Shown here piece by piece: positions 25,977-35,252 of a DNA stretch of 64,000 bases. The position numbers and the translations under genes were made by a program. Within the stretch, counting starts at the first letter, position 1, and every line of letters begins with the position of its first letter. The DNA comes from CAXMNX01 sp964194845 (GTDB lineage: Bacteria > Pseudomonadota > Alphaproteobacteria > Rhodobacterales > Rhodobacteraceae): contig CAXMNX010000104.1 in the NCBI GenBank assembly GCA_964194845.1, positions 1-64,000 on the forward strand, written 5' to 3'. Below the pieces are notes generated by a model. It did not search any database, had not been told where the DNA came from, and saw nothing but the letters and a program-made list of their open reading frames with translations.

Positions 25977-27605
25977 TCACCCTTCCTGACCGGGGTTTCC
26001 GACCCGCATCGCGCCCGTTGGTTCTGCCGGGGTCGGCGCGCGACCGGTGTCGGTGACACCCGCCATCAAAAGCCCAAGCTCTTTCTCGTCGGTCTGGCCT
26101 GCTATTCGCTCACCCATGATCTGGCCGTCGAACATTACGATGATCCGGTCGGCCAGCGACATGATCTCGTCCAGCTCCACCGACACCAGCAGGATCGCCT
26201 TGCCGCGATCACGAAGTGCGACAAGCTGCTGGTGGATGAATTCGATGGCACCGATGTCGACACCGCGCGTCGGCTGACCGACCAGCAGCAATTCGGGGTC
26301 TCGCTCGATCTCGCGCGCCAGCACAATCTTTTGCTGGTTGCCACCGGAAAAGTTCTTTGCATTAAGTGCCGGGTTCGGCGGGCGAACATCGAAGCGTTCC
26401 ATTTTTCCCGCGGTATCATTTTTGATTGCGCGATTATCCATCAGCCATTTCGATCGCTGATAAGCCGCGTCATTGTGGTATCCGAAGGCGATGTTTTCCC
26501 AGGCATGGAAATCCATGATCAGACCTTCGCGCTGCCGGTCCTCGGGAACGTGGGCGATGCCTCTCGCACGGCGCGACTGTCCATCGGACTTGCGACCCGT
26601 TAAGTCAATCTCGTCGCCACTGACCCGCACTTTGCCTTTGGCCTTGCGGTAGCCGCCCAGAACCTCCAGCAATTCCGATTGCCCGTTCCCGGCGACACCT
26701 GCGATGCCAAGTATCTCGCCACCCCGAACACTCAGCGACACACCTTTCAGTCGCTCGACACCGTTGTCGTCCTTGACCCGCAGGTTTTCAACTTCAAGCA
26801 CCTGAGCATATGGCGTCGCGGGCTTTTTATCGACGCGCAACAACACTTTACGGCCCACCATCAATTCCGCCAGCTGCTCGGGGCTGGTGTCGCGGGTCTT
26901 GACTGTCGCGGTCATTTCGCCCCTGCGCATGACGCTTACGGTGTCAGTCACATTCATAATCTCACGCAATTTGTGTGTGATCAGGATGATTGTTTTTCCT
27001 TCGTCCTTCAGCCCCTCGAGTATGCGGAACAGGTGATCAGCTTCGGCAGGCGTCAACACGCCGGTCGGCTCGTCCAATATCAGGATATCGGCCTTGCGAT
27101 AGAGCGCTTTCAGAATCTCCACGCGCTGCTGATACCCGACGCTCAGGTTCTCGATCAGCGCATCCGCATCGACGTTCAGCTCGTATTCATCTGCCAACTG
27201 CGTCAGCAGTTTTCGCGCGCTGGCCAGCGACGGGCGCAAAAGCGCGCCTTCTTCCGCGCCCAGAACCACGTTCTCCAGCACGGTAAAATTCTCAACCAGT
27301 TTGAAATGCTGAAATACCATGCCGATGCCAGCCGAGATTGCCGCCTGACTGTCAGGAATATGTGTCTCGTTGCCGTTGATAAAAATTTGCCCTGAATCGG
27401 CTTTGTAAAACCCGTAAAGGATCGACATCAGCGTCGATTTCCCGGCACCGTTTTCGCCAATTATGCCGTGGATTGTTCCGGGCATCACCCGGATTGATAT
27501 GTCCTTGTTGGCCTGAACCGGGCCAAAGGCTTTGGAAATGCCCTTAAGCTCAATGGCAGGGGCGGCCGCATTGACCGCCCCTCCGTTCGCAGTCATTTCG
27601 GTCAT
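25977..27605 (-). CDS. BMP-type nucleoside ABC transporter, double ATPase
   Basis: A 542-residue ATPase with two ABC domains in one chain, as in RbsA/NupO-type importers. The first has Walker A GENGAGKST (about 51-59), LSVGYQQRVEIL and Walker B ILILDEPTGVLTP. The second has a degenerate Walker A, GVAGNGQSEL, FSGGNQQKIVLARE, and LLVGQPTRGVDIGA. Asymmetry of this kind is normal for the class. The start ATG overlaps the last base of the binding-protein stop, so stoichiometry is probably set by coupling. It energises nucleoside uptake with the two permeases. Confidence 0.94.
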   Translation of the reverse strand: MTEMTANGGAVNAAAPAIELKGISKAFGPVQANKDISIRVMPGTIHGIIGENGAGKSTLMSILYGFYKADSGQIFINGNETHIPDSQAAISAGIGMVFQHFKLVENFTVLENVVLGAEEGALLRPSLASARKLLTQLADEYELNVDADALIENLSVGYQQRVEILKALYRKADILILDEPTGVLTPAEADHLFRILEGLKDEGKTIILITHKLREIMNVTDTVSVMRRGEMTATVKTRDTSPEQLAELMVGRKVLLRVDKKPATPYAQVLEVENLRVKDDNGVERLKGVSLSVRGGEILGIAGVAGNGQSELLEVLGGYRKAKGKVRVSGDEIDLTGRKSDGQSRRARGIAHVPEDRQREGLIMDFHAWENIAFGYHNDAAYQRSKWLMDNRAIKNDTAGKMERFDVRPPNPALNAKNFSGGNQQKIVLAREIERDPELLLVGQPTRGVDIGAIEFIHQQLVALRDRGKAILLVSVELDEIMSLADRIIVMFDGQIMGERIAGQTDEKELGLLMAGVTDTGRAPTPAEPTGAMRVGNPGQEG

Positions 27606-28600
27606 CAGAACTCAAGCGCCGGGCAGCTATCATCCGCCATATAATCGTGGACACTCAAGTCACCCGCAACGATCTTGTCGGCGGCGTCATAAACCGACGA
27701 CAGCATGGAATAGCTGACGATCTTCTCGTTGTTTTCGTCCAGCGCAACGCCAACGCCATAATTCGAAAGCCCCATAACCTGAAAACCGGTCTCAAGACCT
27801 TCGCCCTGGCTCATCGCCTCGTAAACGGCGACATCCACGCGCTTCATCATCGATGTCAGAACTGATCCCGGGTGCAGATAGTTCTGGTTTGAATCGACAC
27901 CGATCGAAAAGATACCTTCGTCGGCAGCAACTTGAAGAACGCCCACACCGGTGCCACCAGCGGCGGCATAAATCACGTCAGCGCCCTGACTGATCTGCGC
28001 CTTAGTCAATTCGCCACCCTTCACCGGGTCATTCCAGGCCGAAGGTGTCGTGCCGGTCATGTTGGAAATGACGGTCGCATCCGGGTTGGCAGCCACCACG
28101 CCCTGGGCATAGCCACAGGCAAACTTGCGAATAAGCGGAATGTCCATGCCGCCGATGAATCCGACGGTGTTAGATTCAGTTTTCAAGCCCGCCATCATGC
28201 CGACCAGGAACGACCCTTCGTGTTCGTTAAACACTACCGAACGCACGTTCGGCTGGTTCACAACCATGTCGATAATTGCGAATTTAGTGTCGGGATAATC
28301 AGGTGCCACTTCATCCAGAACTGACCCAAACGCAAAACCGGTCATGATAACCGGGTTGGCGCCCGCTTCGGCAAACCGGCGAAGCGCCTGTTCACGTTGC
28401 GCTTCACTGCTAAGTTCGATCTCGCGGAAGGTGCCTTCGGTTTCCTCCGCCCAGCGTTGTGCGCCAGCGAACGCCGCTTCGTTGAATGATTTGTCGAATT
28501 TACCGCCCAGATCGAAGATCAGCGCAGGCTCGGCCATCCCGGCGCCCGCAGACAGCGCCAAAACAGCGCTCGCGCCGAGGAATTTCTGCATAAATGTCAT
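27605..28600 (-). CDS. BMP family nucleoside-binding periplasmic protein
   Basis: A 331-residue solute-binding protein of the basic membrane protein (BMP/Med) family. It has a Sec signal peptide with a likely cut at GAGMA-EP (about residue 23) and no lipobox cysteine, so it is soluble in the periplasm, unlike the spirochaete lipoproteins. Typical stretches are IFDLGGKFDKSFNEAAFAGA, FNEHEGSFLVGMMAG and VIYAAAGGTGVGVLQ. It heads the importer operon. The promoter should lie in the 188 bases upstream. The likely substrate is a purine nucleoside. Confidence 0.93.
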   Translation of the reverse strand: MTFMQKFLGASAVLALSAGAGMAEPALIFDLGGKFDKSFNEAAFAGAQRWAEETEGTFREIELSSEAQREQALRRFAEAGANPVIMTGFAFGSVLDEVAPDYPDTKFAIIDMVVNQPNVRSVVFNEHEGSFLVGMMAGLKTESNTVGFIGGMDIPLIRKFACGYAQGVVAANPDATVISNMTGTTPSAWNDPVKGGELTKAQISQGADVIYAAAGGTGVGVLQVAADEGIFSIGVDSNQNYLHPGSVLTSMMKRVDVAVYEAMSQGEGLETGFQVMGLSNYGVGVALDENNEKIVSYSMLSSVYDAADKIVAGDLSVHDYMADDSCPALEF

Positions 28601-28788
28601 GAAGTTTCTCCCAGGTTACTCAATTATTGGGAACGCCTCAGGCGGGCCTCCACCCCAAGCGCCCGTTATTCGTCTGAACTACGTCAGATCATTGCCGATT
28701 AAGGCCGCAGTCGCGGCAAAGGGTCAATAGCCGACTTGGTCTTTGTGCCGCCGACCCGCGCGGAAAAGGCCACATTTACGCAATGTTA

Positions 28789-29205
28789 CTAGCCGTTCAG
28801 CGCTTTGCTCATGAGAATGGCGTCAATCCTCAGACCGTCTGGCGCGCGGTAGTATGCTTTGCGCACGCCGTCTTCGAAGTAACCCGCGCTTAGATACAGG
28901 CCCCGCGCCGCCGCATTGGTCGCGGCAACCTCAAGAAGCGCGCGCGTCGCGCCTATCTCGCGTGCGTTACTGTGAAAGCCATTCAAACACAGGCGTGCAA
29001 TCCCTTTGCTCTGGTGATCGGGGTCCACGGCAATCGTCAGCAACTCAGCCTCGTCCAACACGACCCTTCCCAGCGCAAATCCCGGTTCATGCACCGAATG
29101 AACGCAACCGGGGGATTGAAGCATCTCCTCGAACTCCACTGCTGACCAGGCCCGCGGCACGACCATTGCGCGGCCATGGATCACCGCCATCGCCTCCGGC
29201 GTCAC
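28789..29205 (-). CDS. rimI: GNAT acetyltransferase, probable RimI
   Basis: A 138-residue GNAT enzyme with the acetyl-CoA loop VDPDHQSKGIARLCL (Q/RxxGxG/A-type) and the RimI-like LEVAATNAAARGLYLSAGYFEDGVRKAYY. RimI acetylates the N-terminal alanine of ribosomal protein S18, though related enzymes act elsewhere. The GTG start overlaps the tsaB stop (GTGA), and tsaB-rimI linkage is common in bacteria, which supports the name. Length is slightly short for RimI (about 150). Confidence 0.85.
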   Translation of the reverse strand: MTPEAMAVIHGRAMVVPRAWSAVEFEEMLQSPGCVHSVHEPGFALGRVVLDEAELLTIAVDPDHQSKGIARLCLNGFHSNAREIGATRALLEVAATNAAARGLYLSAGYFEDGVRKAYYRAPDGLRIDAILMSKALNG

Positions 29206-29861
29206 GGCAGAATGACCGGCGGCGGGTCCGATGATGGTAACGCGTCTGCTGGTCGGATGTAGAGCGGGGTGGGGCGGGGGATTTGCGAATTGTCTTTGCG
29301 CGACGCGGCAATTCGACCAATGGCCTCGGTCAACGGGAATTTTGCCTTTGCAACATGCCCCGAAAATCGCCGCGCAAAAACCTCGGCATCTGCACCGATG
29401 CAGACGGGTTCTGCTCGGGCCGGGGCGTCCAGCGAAATATTTTCCGCCATGCCAAGCACGGGGTCAGCGCCCTCATGGTTCATGACACGGGCATAGACCT
29501 GACCGCGCGGTCCTGCGACCGAACTGATTACAACTCCCGTCGTTCCGAACGCGTGCGCCTCGAAACGCGAAATCCCGATCGCCGGAATGACCAACGATAT
29601 CGCAAGCCCCCGCGCCGCGCTTACGGCAATTCGGTTACCGGTGAAATTCCCCGGCCCCGTGCCAACGCCAACGATATCAAGCGCGCTCCAACCGACTTCG
29701 GCCTCCGACAACACTTCTTCCAACATCGGGAAAAGCCGCTCGGCCTGCCCCTTGACCATCTCTTCTTGTCGCGATGCGACAATCTCGCCCCCCATCAACA
29801 AAGCGGCCGCGCAATGCGCGGCCGATGTGTCAAACGCCAGAATTGTCGGGTCAGGCCGCAA
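29202..29861 (-). CDS. tsaB: tRNA threonylcarbamoyladenosine biosynthesis protein TsaB
   Basis: An ASKHA-fold partner of TsaD in t6A37 tRNA modification. The N-terminus ILAFDTSAAHCAAALL is the usual phosphate-1-like motif, followed by GQAERLFPMLEEVL and VGTGPGNFTGNRIAVSAARGLA. I chose a TTG start at 29861, which gives RPDPTILAFDTS and 219 residues. It overlaps the end of nfu by 11 bases. Longer frames upstream add residues that match nothing in the family. tsaC, another t6A enzyme, lies at 60646. The C-terminus keeps the PTPLYIRPADA motif typical of alphaproteobacterial TsaB. Confidence 0.9.
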   Translation of the reverse strand: MRPDPTILAFDTSAAHCAAALLMGGEIVASRQEEMVKGQAERLFPMLEEVLSEAEVGWSALDIVGVGTGPGNFTGNRIAVSAARGLAISLVIPAIGISRFEAHAFGTTGVVISSVAGPRGQVYARVMNHEGADPVLGMAENISLDAPARAEPVCIGADAEVFARRFSGHVAKAKFPLTEAIGRIAASRKDNSQIPRPTPLYIRPADALPSSDPPPVILP

Positions 29862-30411
29862 CCGGCCGCACTTCGACAACTTCCGGGATGTAGTGGCGAA
29901 GCAGGTTTTCAATCCCCATCTTCAGCGTCAGAGTCGATGACGGGCAACCCGCACATGCCCCTTGCATGTGCAAATAAACGATGCCGCGATCAAAGCCGTG
30001 AAAGACGATATCGCCACCGTCCTGGGCCACCGCCGGGCGCACGCGTGTATCAAGCAACTCTTTGATCTGGTTTACAATATCGCCATCCGGCCCATCGTGA
30101 TCCGCGTGCCCCGAAGCGCCGCCTTCGCCTTCGATCACTGCGCGGCCCGACTGGAAATGCTCCATGATCGCGCCCAGGATGGCAGGTTTGATATGATCCC
30201 ACTCAACGCCGTCACCTTTGGTCACGGTGACGAAATCGGTGCCGAAAAACACGCCCGTCACCCCCTGGATCAGAAATATCCGGCTCGCCAGCGGCGACGA
30301 AGACGCCGACGTCTCAGTTGGAAAATCCGCCGTGCCAGCACCAAGTACCGCCTGGCCTGGCAGAAATTTCAGCGTCGCGGGGTTCGGGGTCGATTCCGTT
30401 TGGATAAACAT
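29851..30411 (-). CDS. Nfu-type iron-sulfur cluster carrier
   Basis: A 186-residue protein with an N-terminal Nfu_N domain (MFIQTESTPNPATLKFLPG) and a C-terminal NifU-like domain whose CAGCPSS motif (about residues 156-162) supplies the two cluster cysteines. It hands [4Fe-4S] clusters to target proteins; sdhB-type enzymes are plausible clients but this is not shown. The ATG at 30411 was preferred because homologues start at MFIQTE. The next gene, tsaB, overlaps its 3' end. No nif genes are around, so this is housekeeping cluster delivery. Confidence 0.93.
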   Translation of the reverse strand: MFIQTESTPNPATLKFLPGQAVLGAGTADFPTETSASSSPLASRIFLIQGVTGVFFGTDFVTVTKGDGVEWDHIKPAILGAIMEHFQSGRAVIEGEGGASGHADHDGPDGDIVNQIKELLDTRVRPAVAQDGGDIVFHGFDRGIVYLHMQGACAGCPSSTLTLKMGIENLLRHYIPEVVEVRPVAA

Positions 30412-30521
30412 GGGCAGTGTCCTGATCGGGTAGGGCAAAAATATGCGGTCCGGCACCTCAAGTGTCAAGTGTTTGGAACAATTCTAAATCGCCGAACCGC
30501 AAAAACCAAGGTCAATGTCCA

Positions 30522-30549
30522 GGCTTCTTCTGCTCCAAAATATTTGGGG
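30522..30549 (-). repeat. GTATTTTTG-type 3'-end element, copy 1
   Basis: On the minus strand it reads CCCAAATATTTTGG then AGCAGAAGAAG. It lies downstream of uspA, in uspA's orientation. It is related to the copies at 37004, 42292, 47021, 56017 and 60592, though with ATATTTTGG in place of GTATTTTTG it is the most divergent. Confidence 0.4.
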
Positions 30550-30586
30550 TGAGCGCCCTTCCGGGCGCGAGGGGCAACGCCCCTTC

Positions 30587-31042
30587 TCAGGTGACGGCCT
30601 CCAGCTTTTCTTTCGATAAATCGCCCGGCACAATTGTCACCGGGATCGGCAATGTCCCAAAACTGCGCGCCAGTTCCGCAATAAGTGGCCCCGGGCCTCG
30701 TTTCTCGCTCGACGCCCCCAGAACCAGAACGCCAATGTCGGTATCTTCCTCGATCTGCGCCATGATCTCGGCCATTGGCTCGCCCTCACGCACCACAAGT
30801 TCCGGGTCAACGCCCTGTTTGTCCCGCATCCACTTGGCAAAAACCTCGAAATGCGCATGGATCCGCTCGCGCGCTTCTTCGCGCATGATGTTGCCCACAC
30901 CGATCCAGTGGTTGAACTCATCGGGCGGGATCACCGACAGGATCTCAACACCGGCGCCAGTGTGTGCGGCGCGCATCGCCGCAAAACGCATCGCGTTCAG
31001 GCATTCGCGACTGTCGTCCAAGACAACTAGAAATTTGCGCAT
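30587..31042 (-). CDS. Universal stress protein UspA family
   Basis: A 151-residue single-domain Usp. It starts with MRKFLVVLDDSRECLNAMRFA and ends with the ATP-binding type motif LVLGASSEKRGPGPLI, in which G-x2-x9-G spacing is kept with slight changes. Soluble cytoplasmic stress protein; the specific role is unknown. It sits between nfu and the ornithine cyclodeaminase-like gene, all on the minus strand but with gaps of 175 and 49 bases, so it may be transcribed alone. A recurring 3'-end element follows it. Confidence 0.9.
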   Translation of the reverse strand: MRKFLVVLDDSRECLNAMRFAAMRAAHTGAGVEILSVIPPDEFNHWIGVGNIMREEARERIHAHFEVFAKWMRDKQGVDPELVVREGEPMAEIMAQIEEDTDIGVLVLGASSEKRGPGPLIAELARSFGTLPIPVTIVPGDLSKEKLEAVT

Positions 31043-31091
31043 AGGATCATCCCTCTAACAAGTGGATCATGCGGGTTCGGCGCGAGCCTGT

Positions 31092-32060
31092 CTATGGTGC
31101 TGCGACGATGTGCTGCCCCGCACCGGTTGCTTCTGCACGGCGAAGCGCAAGTGCTGCTGCCGCATAGTCGCCCAACGCCAGCCCGCGAAAGGCGAACGCC
31201 GTCACTTTATCCGGCTCGAAGACAAGGTCGTCACGCCCGATTAGCCCGGTCAGATCGTCGGTAACCCGATCAGCTGGCACCATCGGTTTCTCGCTCGCCC
31301 GTTCCTGCTCAATATCATCGACAATGATTGTATCGAAGACGCCCGAACTTTCTGAGATCCAGGGAATGAACAGATCGGTAATCGTCGCAAATGCCCCGGG
31401 CTTCAGCCACGCAGCGTCCAGAAACGGCGTGACCGAATAATCCAGCGTGATCGACGACACAACCAGATCGGCCCCGCCTAAGGCTTCCTCGGCAAGCGCA
31501 CCTTCCGCTTGCAACCCCAGCGCGCGCGCTTCCTCGCACAACCGCTCCACATTCGCGGCCCCCCGACCAATGGCGAATATTTTCTTGAGCGGAAACATGA
31601 GCCTATAGGCCGCCAAATGGCTCGACGCCTGCACGCCGCAGCCGATGAACGCCACTGTTTCGGCATCTGGATTGGCAAGCCGCCTTGCCGCGACAGCAGA
31701 CAGTGCGGCGGTGCGCACGCCGGTGATCCAATTCGCCCCCATCACCGCACGCAACAGCCCGGTTTCGGCGTCCATCACGATGACCGCACCGTTGATCGCG
31801 TCCAGCCCGCGATCCGCGTTGCCCGGATAAACCCCCACTGCCTTCAGCACCACCAGCCCATCGTCGCCCACGGCCAGCGTTGACATCATATAGCGCCCGT
31901 CACCGGGCAATATGACGGACTTTGGCGTCGTGTGAAGCCGACCTTCTGCTTTCGCGGTCAACGCGCCTTCAATAGCATCGGCAATCTCCGACGGTGTGAT
32001 CCCAAGCCGTTCAAGCGCCTGATCGGGCAGGAAAATATGACTGGACCCGGTGTGAATCAT
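31092..32060 (-). CDS. Ornithine cyclodeaminase / mu-crystallin family
   Basis: A 322-residue NAD(P)-binding protein with LPGDGRYMMSTLAV, the substrate-binding GANWITGVRTAALSAVAARRLA, and the Rossmann loop FIGCGVQASSHLAAY. The family includes ornithine and alanine-forming cyclodeaminases, ketimine reductases and ectoine-degradation EutC, and the substrate is not readable from sequence. The ATG overlaps the stop of the aminotransferase gene by four bases, so the two form one unit. That pairing suggests amino-acid interconversion via a keto/imino acid, an inference. Confidence 0.85.
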   Translation of the reverse strand: MIHTGSSHIFLPDQALERLGITPSEIADAIEGALTAKAEGRLHTTPKSVILPGDGRYMMSTLAVGDDGLVVLKAVGVYPGNADRGLDAINGAVIVMDAETGLLRAVMGANWITGVRTAALSAVAARRLANPDAETVAFIGCGVQASSHLAAYRLMFPLKKIFAIGRGAANVERLCEEARALGLQAEGALAEEALGGADLVVSSITLDYSVTPFLDAAWLKPGAFATITDLFIPWISESSGVFDTIIVDDIEQERASEKPMVPADRVTDDLTGLIGRDDLVFEPDKVTAFAFRGLALGDYAAAALALRRAEATGAGQHIVAAP

Positions 32061-32923
32061 AGCCGCTCCGACAGTGCCCAATCCCAGTAAAGCTCGCGCA
32101 CTATTCTTGCGACCGGACCAACCTGGTAATGCACCCCGTCAAATTCAGTGACCGGCGTCACCTTTGCCATATTGCCCGACATGAACACCTCGTCGGCAGC
32201 TTCGAAATCAGCGAATGTCAGCACTTTTTCCAACACCGGCATGCCTTCGCCCGCAAGGTTTGACATATGCCGCGCCCGGGTGATCCCGGCCAGAAATGTG
32301 CCGTTCGGCGCGGGCGTCAGGATCTCGCCATCGCGCACCATGAAGATATTGGCCGTCGCCGTCTCGGCCACATTGCCCATCGCGTCAGCCACAAGCGCGT
32401 TGGGATATCCCTTCGCGGCAGCCTCGGCCAGCATTCGGGCGTTGTTCGGATAAAGGCACCCGGCCTTCGCATGAACAACCGCATCTTCCAGCACCGGCCG
32501 CCGGAACCGCGTCCGTGTCAGGCGCATGGTTTTTTCCGCCGTCGCCATCGGGATCGCCTCAAGACAGATTGCAAATCCGGTTTTATCGGCGCTCGGAACG
32601 ATAGTCGTCGCGTCGCCGTCGATCCCCCAATACATCGGCCGGATGTAGACGGCATCGTCATGCGCGCGACCTTCCAGCCCCTCGCGCACCAGGTCCACCA
32701 TGTCCTCAGCACTGACAGTTGGCGTGAGCATCAACGCCCGGGCGGAATTGTTGATCCGCTCGCAATGCGACAGCAGGTCGGGCATCACGCCCTCAAAATA
32801 ACGCGCGCCATCGAACACCGTGGTGCCCAGCCAGGCACCGTGATCTGCCGCCCGCATGATCGGCACATCGCCCGCGTGCCAGGTGCCGTTGAAATAGGTC
32901 CGGGCGTCTGATCCGATTGCCAT
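32057..32923 (-). CDS. Branched-chain aminotransferase-like (fold-type IV PLP)
   Basis: A 288-residue fold-type IV aminotransferase. The N-terminal half has DHGAWLGTTVFDGARYFEGVMPDLLSHCERI and the PLP lysine is in VVHAKAGCLYPNNARMLAEA (about residue 153). GNVAETATANIFMV and GTFLAGITRARHM complete the site. The family covers IlvE, D-amino-acid transaminase and ADC lyase; the FDGARYFEG pattern favours the IlvE type. The neighbouring cyclodeaminase-like gene is translationally coupled. Without other ilv genes nearby, I leave the symbol open. Confidence 0.87.
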   Translation of the reverse strand: MAIGSDARTYFNGTWHAGDVPIMRAADHGAWLGTTVFDGARYFEGVMPDLLSHCERINNSARALMLTPTVSAEDMVDLVREGLEGRAHDDAVYIRPMYWGIDGDATTIVPSADKTGFAICLEAIPMATAEKTMRLTRTRFRRPVLEDAVVHAKAGCLYPNNARMLAEAAAKGYPNALVADAMGNVAETATANIFMVRDGEILTPAPNGTFLAGITRARHMSNLAGEGMPVLEKVLTFADFEAADEVFMSGNMAKVTPVTEFDGVHYQVGPVARIVRELYWDWALSERL

Positions 32924-32980
32924 ATACTTGTCTCCCCGACGGCAAAGCCTATGCCGTCATTTCCGCCTCGTCCATAGCGG

Positions 32981-33466
32981 TCAGCCCGCCTCGGCGATCA
33001 ATGCGTCCACATCAAGGGCCGCAGTTGTAAATGCCAAATCTCCATTCGCATCGCGCGGCCATTCTTCCGGCGCACGGTCCCGATAAAACTCCAAACCGTT
33101 GCCGTCGGGGTCATCGAAGTAAACCGCCTCGCTCACACCATGATCCGACGCACCGGTCAGCGGCACATCGTTTTCCAGCAAATTTCTGACCGCCACCGCC
33201 AGCGTGGCACGATCAGGGTACAGGAACGCGACGTGATAAAGCCCGGTTGCACCCGGCGGTGGCGCAGCGCCGTCCCGGCTTTGCCAGGTATTCAGGCCAA
33301 TATGATGGTGATAGCCGCCAGCGGACAAAAACGCAGCCTGATCGCCGTATCGCCGCGTCAAATCAAATCCAAGGACGTCGCGGTAAAACCCGACGGCGCG
33401 TCCCAGATCGGATACCTTCAGATGAATATGCCCGACTTTTGTCTCGGGATGCACACGATAGGCCAT
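32981..33466 (-). CDS. VOC family metalloprotein (glyoxalase/dioxygenase type)
   Basis: A 161-residue protein with one complete VOC module pair. VGHIHLKVSDLGRAVGFYRDVLGF (residues 11-34) supplies the first metal histidine, LYHVAFLYPDR the second, and YFDDPDGNGLEFY the glutamate. GGYHHHIGLNTWQS resembles the CatE/catechol-2,3-dioxygenase branch. The natural substrate is unknown. It is 21 bases upstream of slyX on the minus strand. The metal ligands appear intact, so it is probably catalytic. Confidence 0.87.
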   Translation of the reverse strand: MAYRVHPETKVGHIHLKVSDLGRAVGFYRDVLGFDLTRRYGDQAAFLSAGGYHHHIGLNTWQSRDGAAPPPGATGLYHVAFLYPDRATLAVAVRNLLENDVPLTGASDHGVSEAVYFDDPDGNGLEFYRDRAPEEWPRDANGDLAFTTAALDVDALIAEAG

Positions 33467-33486
33467 ATCTTTTCTCCGGCAAAAGA

Positions 33487-33684
33487 TCAGTAATGCGGCG
33501 GGCGCTCGTCGCCCAGAACAACGCCGCCACCACCAGCGGCCTCACGTTCCGCCTCGCGCCCCACCAACAATGCCACCTTTTGATTGAGCGCCGCAATCTC
33601 AGCGCCCTGCGCCGCAACCACGCCGCTCAATTCCTCACTCAGGCGCTCCAGATGCGCCAGTCTTTCCTCAATATCGACGCTCAC
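33487..33684 (-). CDS. slyX: SlyX family protein
   Basis: A 65-residue coiled-coil protein: IEERLAHLERLSEELSGVVAAQGAEIAALNQKVALLVGRE is a heptad region, and the terminal PPHY is the hallmark of SlyX. Function in the cell is unknown. The GTG start at 33684 (VSVDIEERL) follows a strong AAGGAGG site; a longer reading frame exists but has no ribosome site. It is divergent from hisS, which starts 66 bases away. Confidence 0.9.
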   Translation of the reverse strand: MSVDIEERLAHLERLSEELSGVVAAQGAEIAALNQKVALLVGREAEREAAGGGGVVLGDERPPHY

Positions 33685-33749
33685 TGTCCACCTCCTTGCT
33701 CCGCTTGCCGCCACCCGCTAAACCGCGCGCGACGGATCGAGGGACCATC

Positions 33750-35252
33750 ATGGCCAAGACCAAAAAGACCCCGCGCCCCCGGGCGGAAACGCCGAAGGGC
33801 TTTCGTGACTATTTCGGTGCTGATGTCACCGAACGCAAGGCGATGCTGGATAACATCGCCAAGGTCTACCATGCCCACGGCTTTGATCCCCTGGAAAGTG
33901 CAGCCGTTGAAACGGTCGAGGCGCTGGGCAAGTTTCTTCCCGACGTCGACCGTCCGAACGAGGGCGTTTTCGCCTGGCAGGAGGATGACGACGGCGACTG
34001 GCTGGCGCTGCGGTATGACCTGACAGCACCGCTTGCGCGGGTCTACGCCCAACACCGGAACGACCTGCCGACGCCATATCGCCGCTACGCGATGGGTCCG
34101 GTTTGGCGCAACGAGAAGCCGGGGCCGGGGAGATTTCGGCAGTTTTATCAATGCGATGCGGATACGGTCGGCACGGCGAGCGTCGCGGCGGACGCCGAGA
34201 TGTGCATGATGCTGGCAGATGCGTTGGAGGCGGTCGGTATTGATCGCGGAGACTATGTGATCCGGGTGAATAACCGGAAGGTGTTGAATGGGGTGCTGGA
34301 GGTTGCGGGTATCGCCGAGGACGACGAGCGGGCTCGTGGCATCGTGATGCGCGCGATGGATAAGCTTGATCGCCTGGGTGCGGTCGGTGTCAGGGCGCTT
34401 CTTGGCGAAGGCCGAACCGACGAAAGCGGAGATCGAACCGAAGGCGCCGGGCTCGACGAAATTCAGATCTCCGCGATTATGGCGTTCTTTGCGACCAAAT
34501 CCGGCAACAACGAAGGCACACTTTCGGTACTCGAGGATCTTGTGAACGGCGCAGGGATCACAGCGGCGCAGCCTTCCGAAATCGGGCAAGCGGGCGCTGC
34601 CGAACTTCGCCAGATTGCTAGTAATTGCGCCGCCCAAGGCTACGGCCCTGACCGCATCGTCATCGACCCCTCCGTCGTACGCGGCCTCGGCTACTACACC
34701 GGCATGGTCTATGAGGCCGAACTCACCTTCGAGATCGCGGATGACAAGGGCAACCCGCGCCAGTTCGGCTCCGTCGCCGGCGGTGGCCGCTACGACGACC
34801 TTGTCAAGCGCTTCACCGGCCAGTCCGTCCCGGCCACCGGCGTCTCCATCGGCGTTGACCGGCTGCTCGCCGCCCTCCGCGCCAAGAAAAGCGCACCAAC
34901 CGATGCCACCGGCCCGGTCGTCGTCACCGTGATGGACCGCGACCGCATGGCCGAATATCAGAAAATGGCCGCCGACCTTCGCGCCGCAAACATCCGCGCC
35001 GAAGTCTACCTCGGTAACCCGAAAAACTTCGGTAACCAATTGAAATACGCCGACAAACGCGGATCACCCGTTGCCATCATCCAGGGCTCCGATGAAGCGG
35101 CACGCGGTGTTGTTCAGATCAAGGACTTGATCCTCGGCGCCAGAATCGCCGAAACCGCCACCCACGAAGAATGGCGCGATCAACCCGCGCAATTCGAGGT
35201 CCCGCGCGCGGAAATGATCGCGAAAGTCCGCGAGATCCTCGACCGGACATGA
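33750..35252 (+). CDS. hisS: Histidyl-tRNA synthetase
   Basis: A 500-residue class II synthetase. It shows KGFRDYFG near the N-terminus, motif 2 YRRYAMGPVWRNEKPGPGRFRQFYQCDADTVG (about 108-140), the histidine loop RGLGYYTGMVYE (about 313) and motif 3 GGGRYDDLVKRFTGQSVPATGVSIGVDRL. The anticodon-binding domain follows. The central third (about 34080-34400) uses more GGG, GAG and GTG codons than the rest. The gene overlaps hisZ by four bases (ATGA), so the histidine genes are coupled to tRNA charging. Confidence 0.97.
   Translation: MAKTKKTPRPRAETPKGFRDYFGADVTERKAMLDNIAKVYHAHGFDPLESAAVETVEALGKFLPDVDRPNEGVFAWQEDDDGDWLALRYDLTAPLARVYAQHRNDLPTPYRRYAMGPVWRNEKPGPGRFRQFYQCDADTVGTASVAADAEMCMMLADALEAVGIDRGDYVIRVNNRKVLNGVLEVAGIAEDDERARGIVMRAMDKLDRLGAVGVRALLGEGRTDESGDRTEGAGLDEIQISAIMAFFATKSGNNEGTLSVLEDLVNGAGITAAQPSEIGQAGAAELRQIASNCAAQGYGPDRIVIDPSVVRGLGYYTGMVYEAELTFEIADDKGNPRQFGSVAGGGRYDDLVKRFTGQSVPATGVSIGVDRLLAALRAKKSAPTDATGPVVVTVMDRDRMAEYQKMAADLRAANIRAEVYLGNPKNFGNQLKYADKRGSPVAIIQGSDEAARGVVQIKDLILGARIAETATHEEWRDQPAQFEVPRAEMIAKVREILDRT

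Noticed and set aside
33681..35039. Long open frame on the minus strand opposite hisS
   Set aside because: It is wholly antisense to a certain gene, its translation is histidine- and arginine-rich with no family features, and long antisense frames are expected at this GC content.
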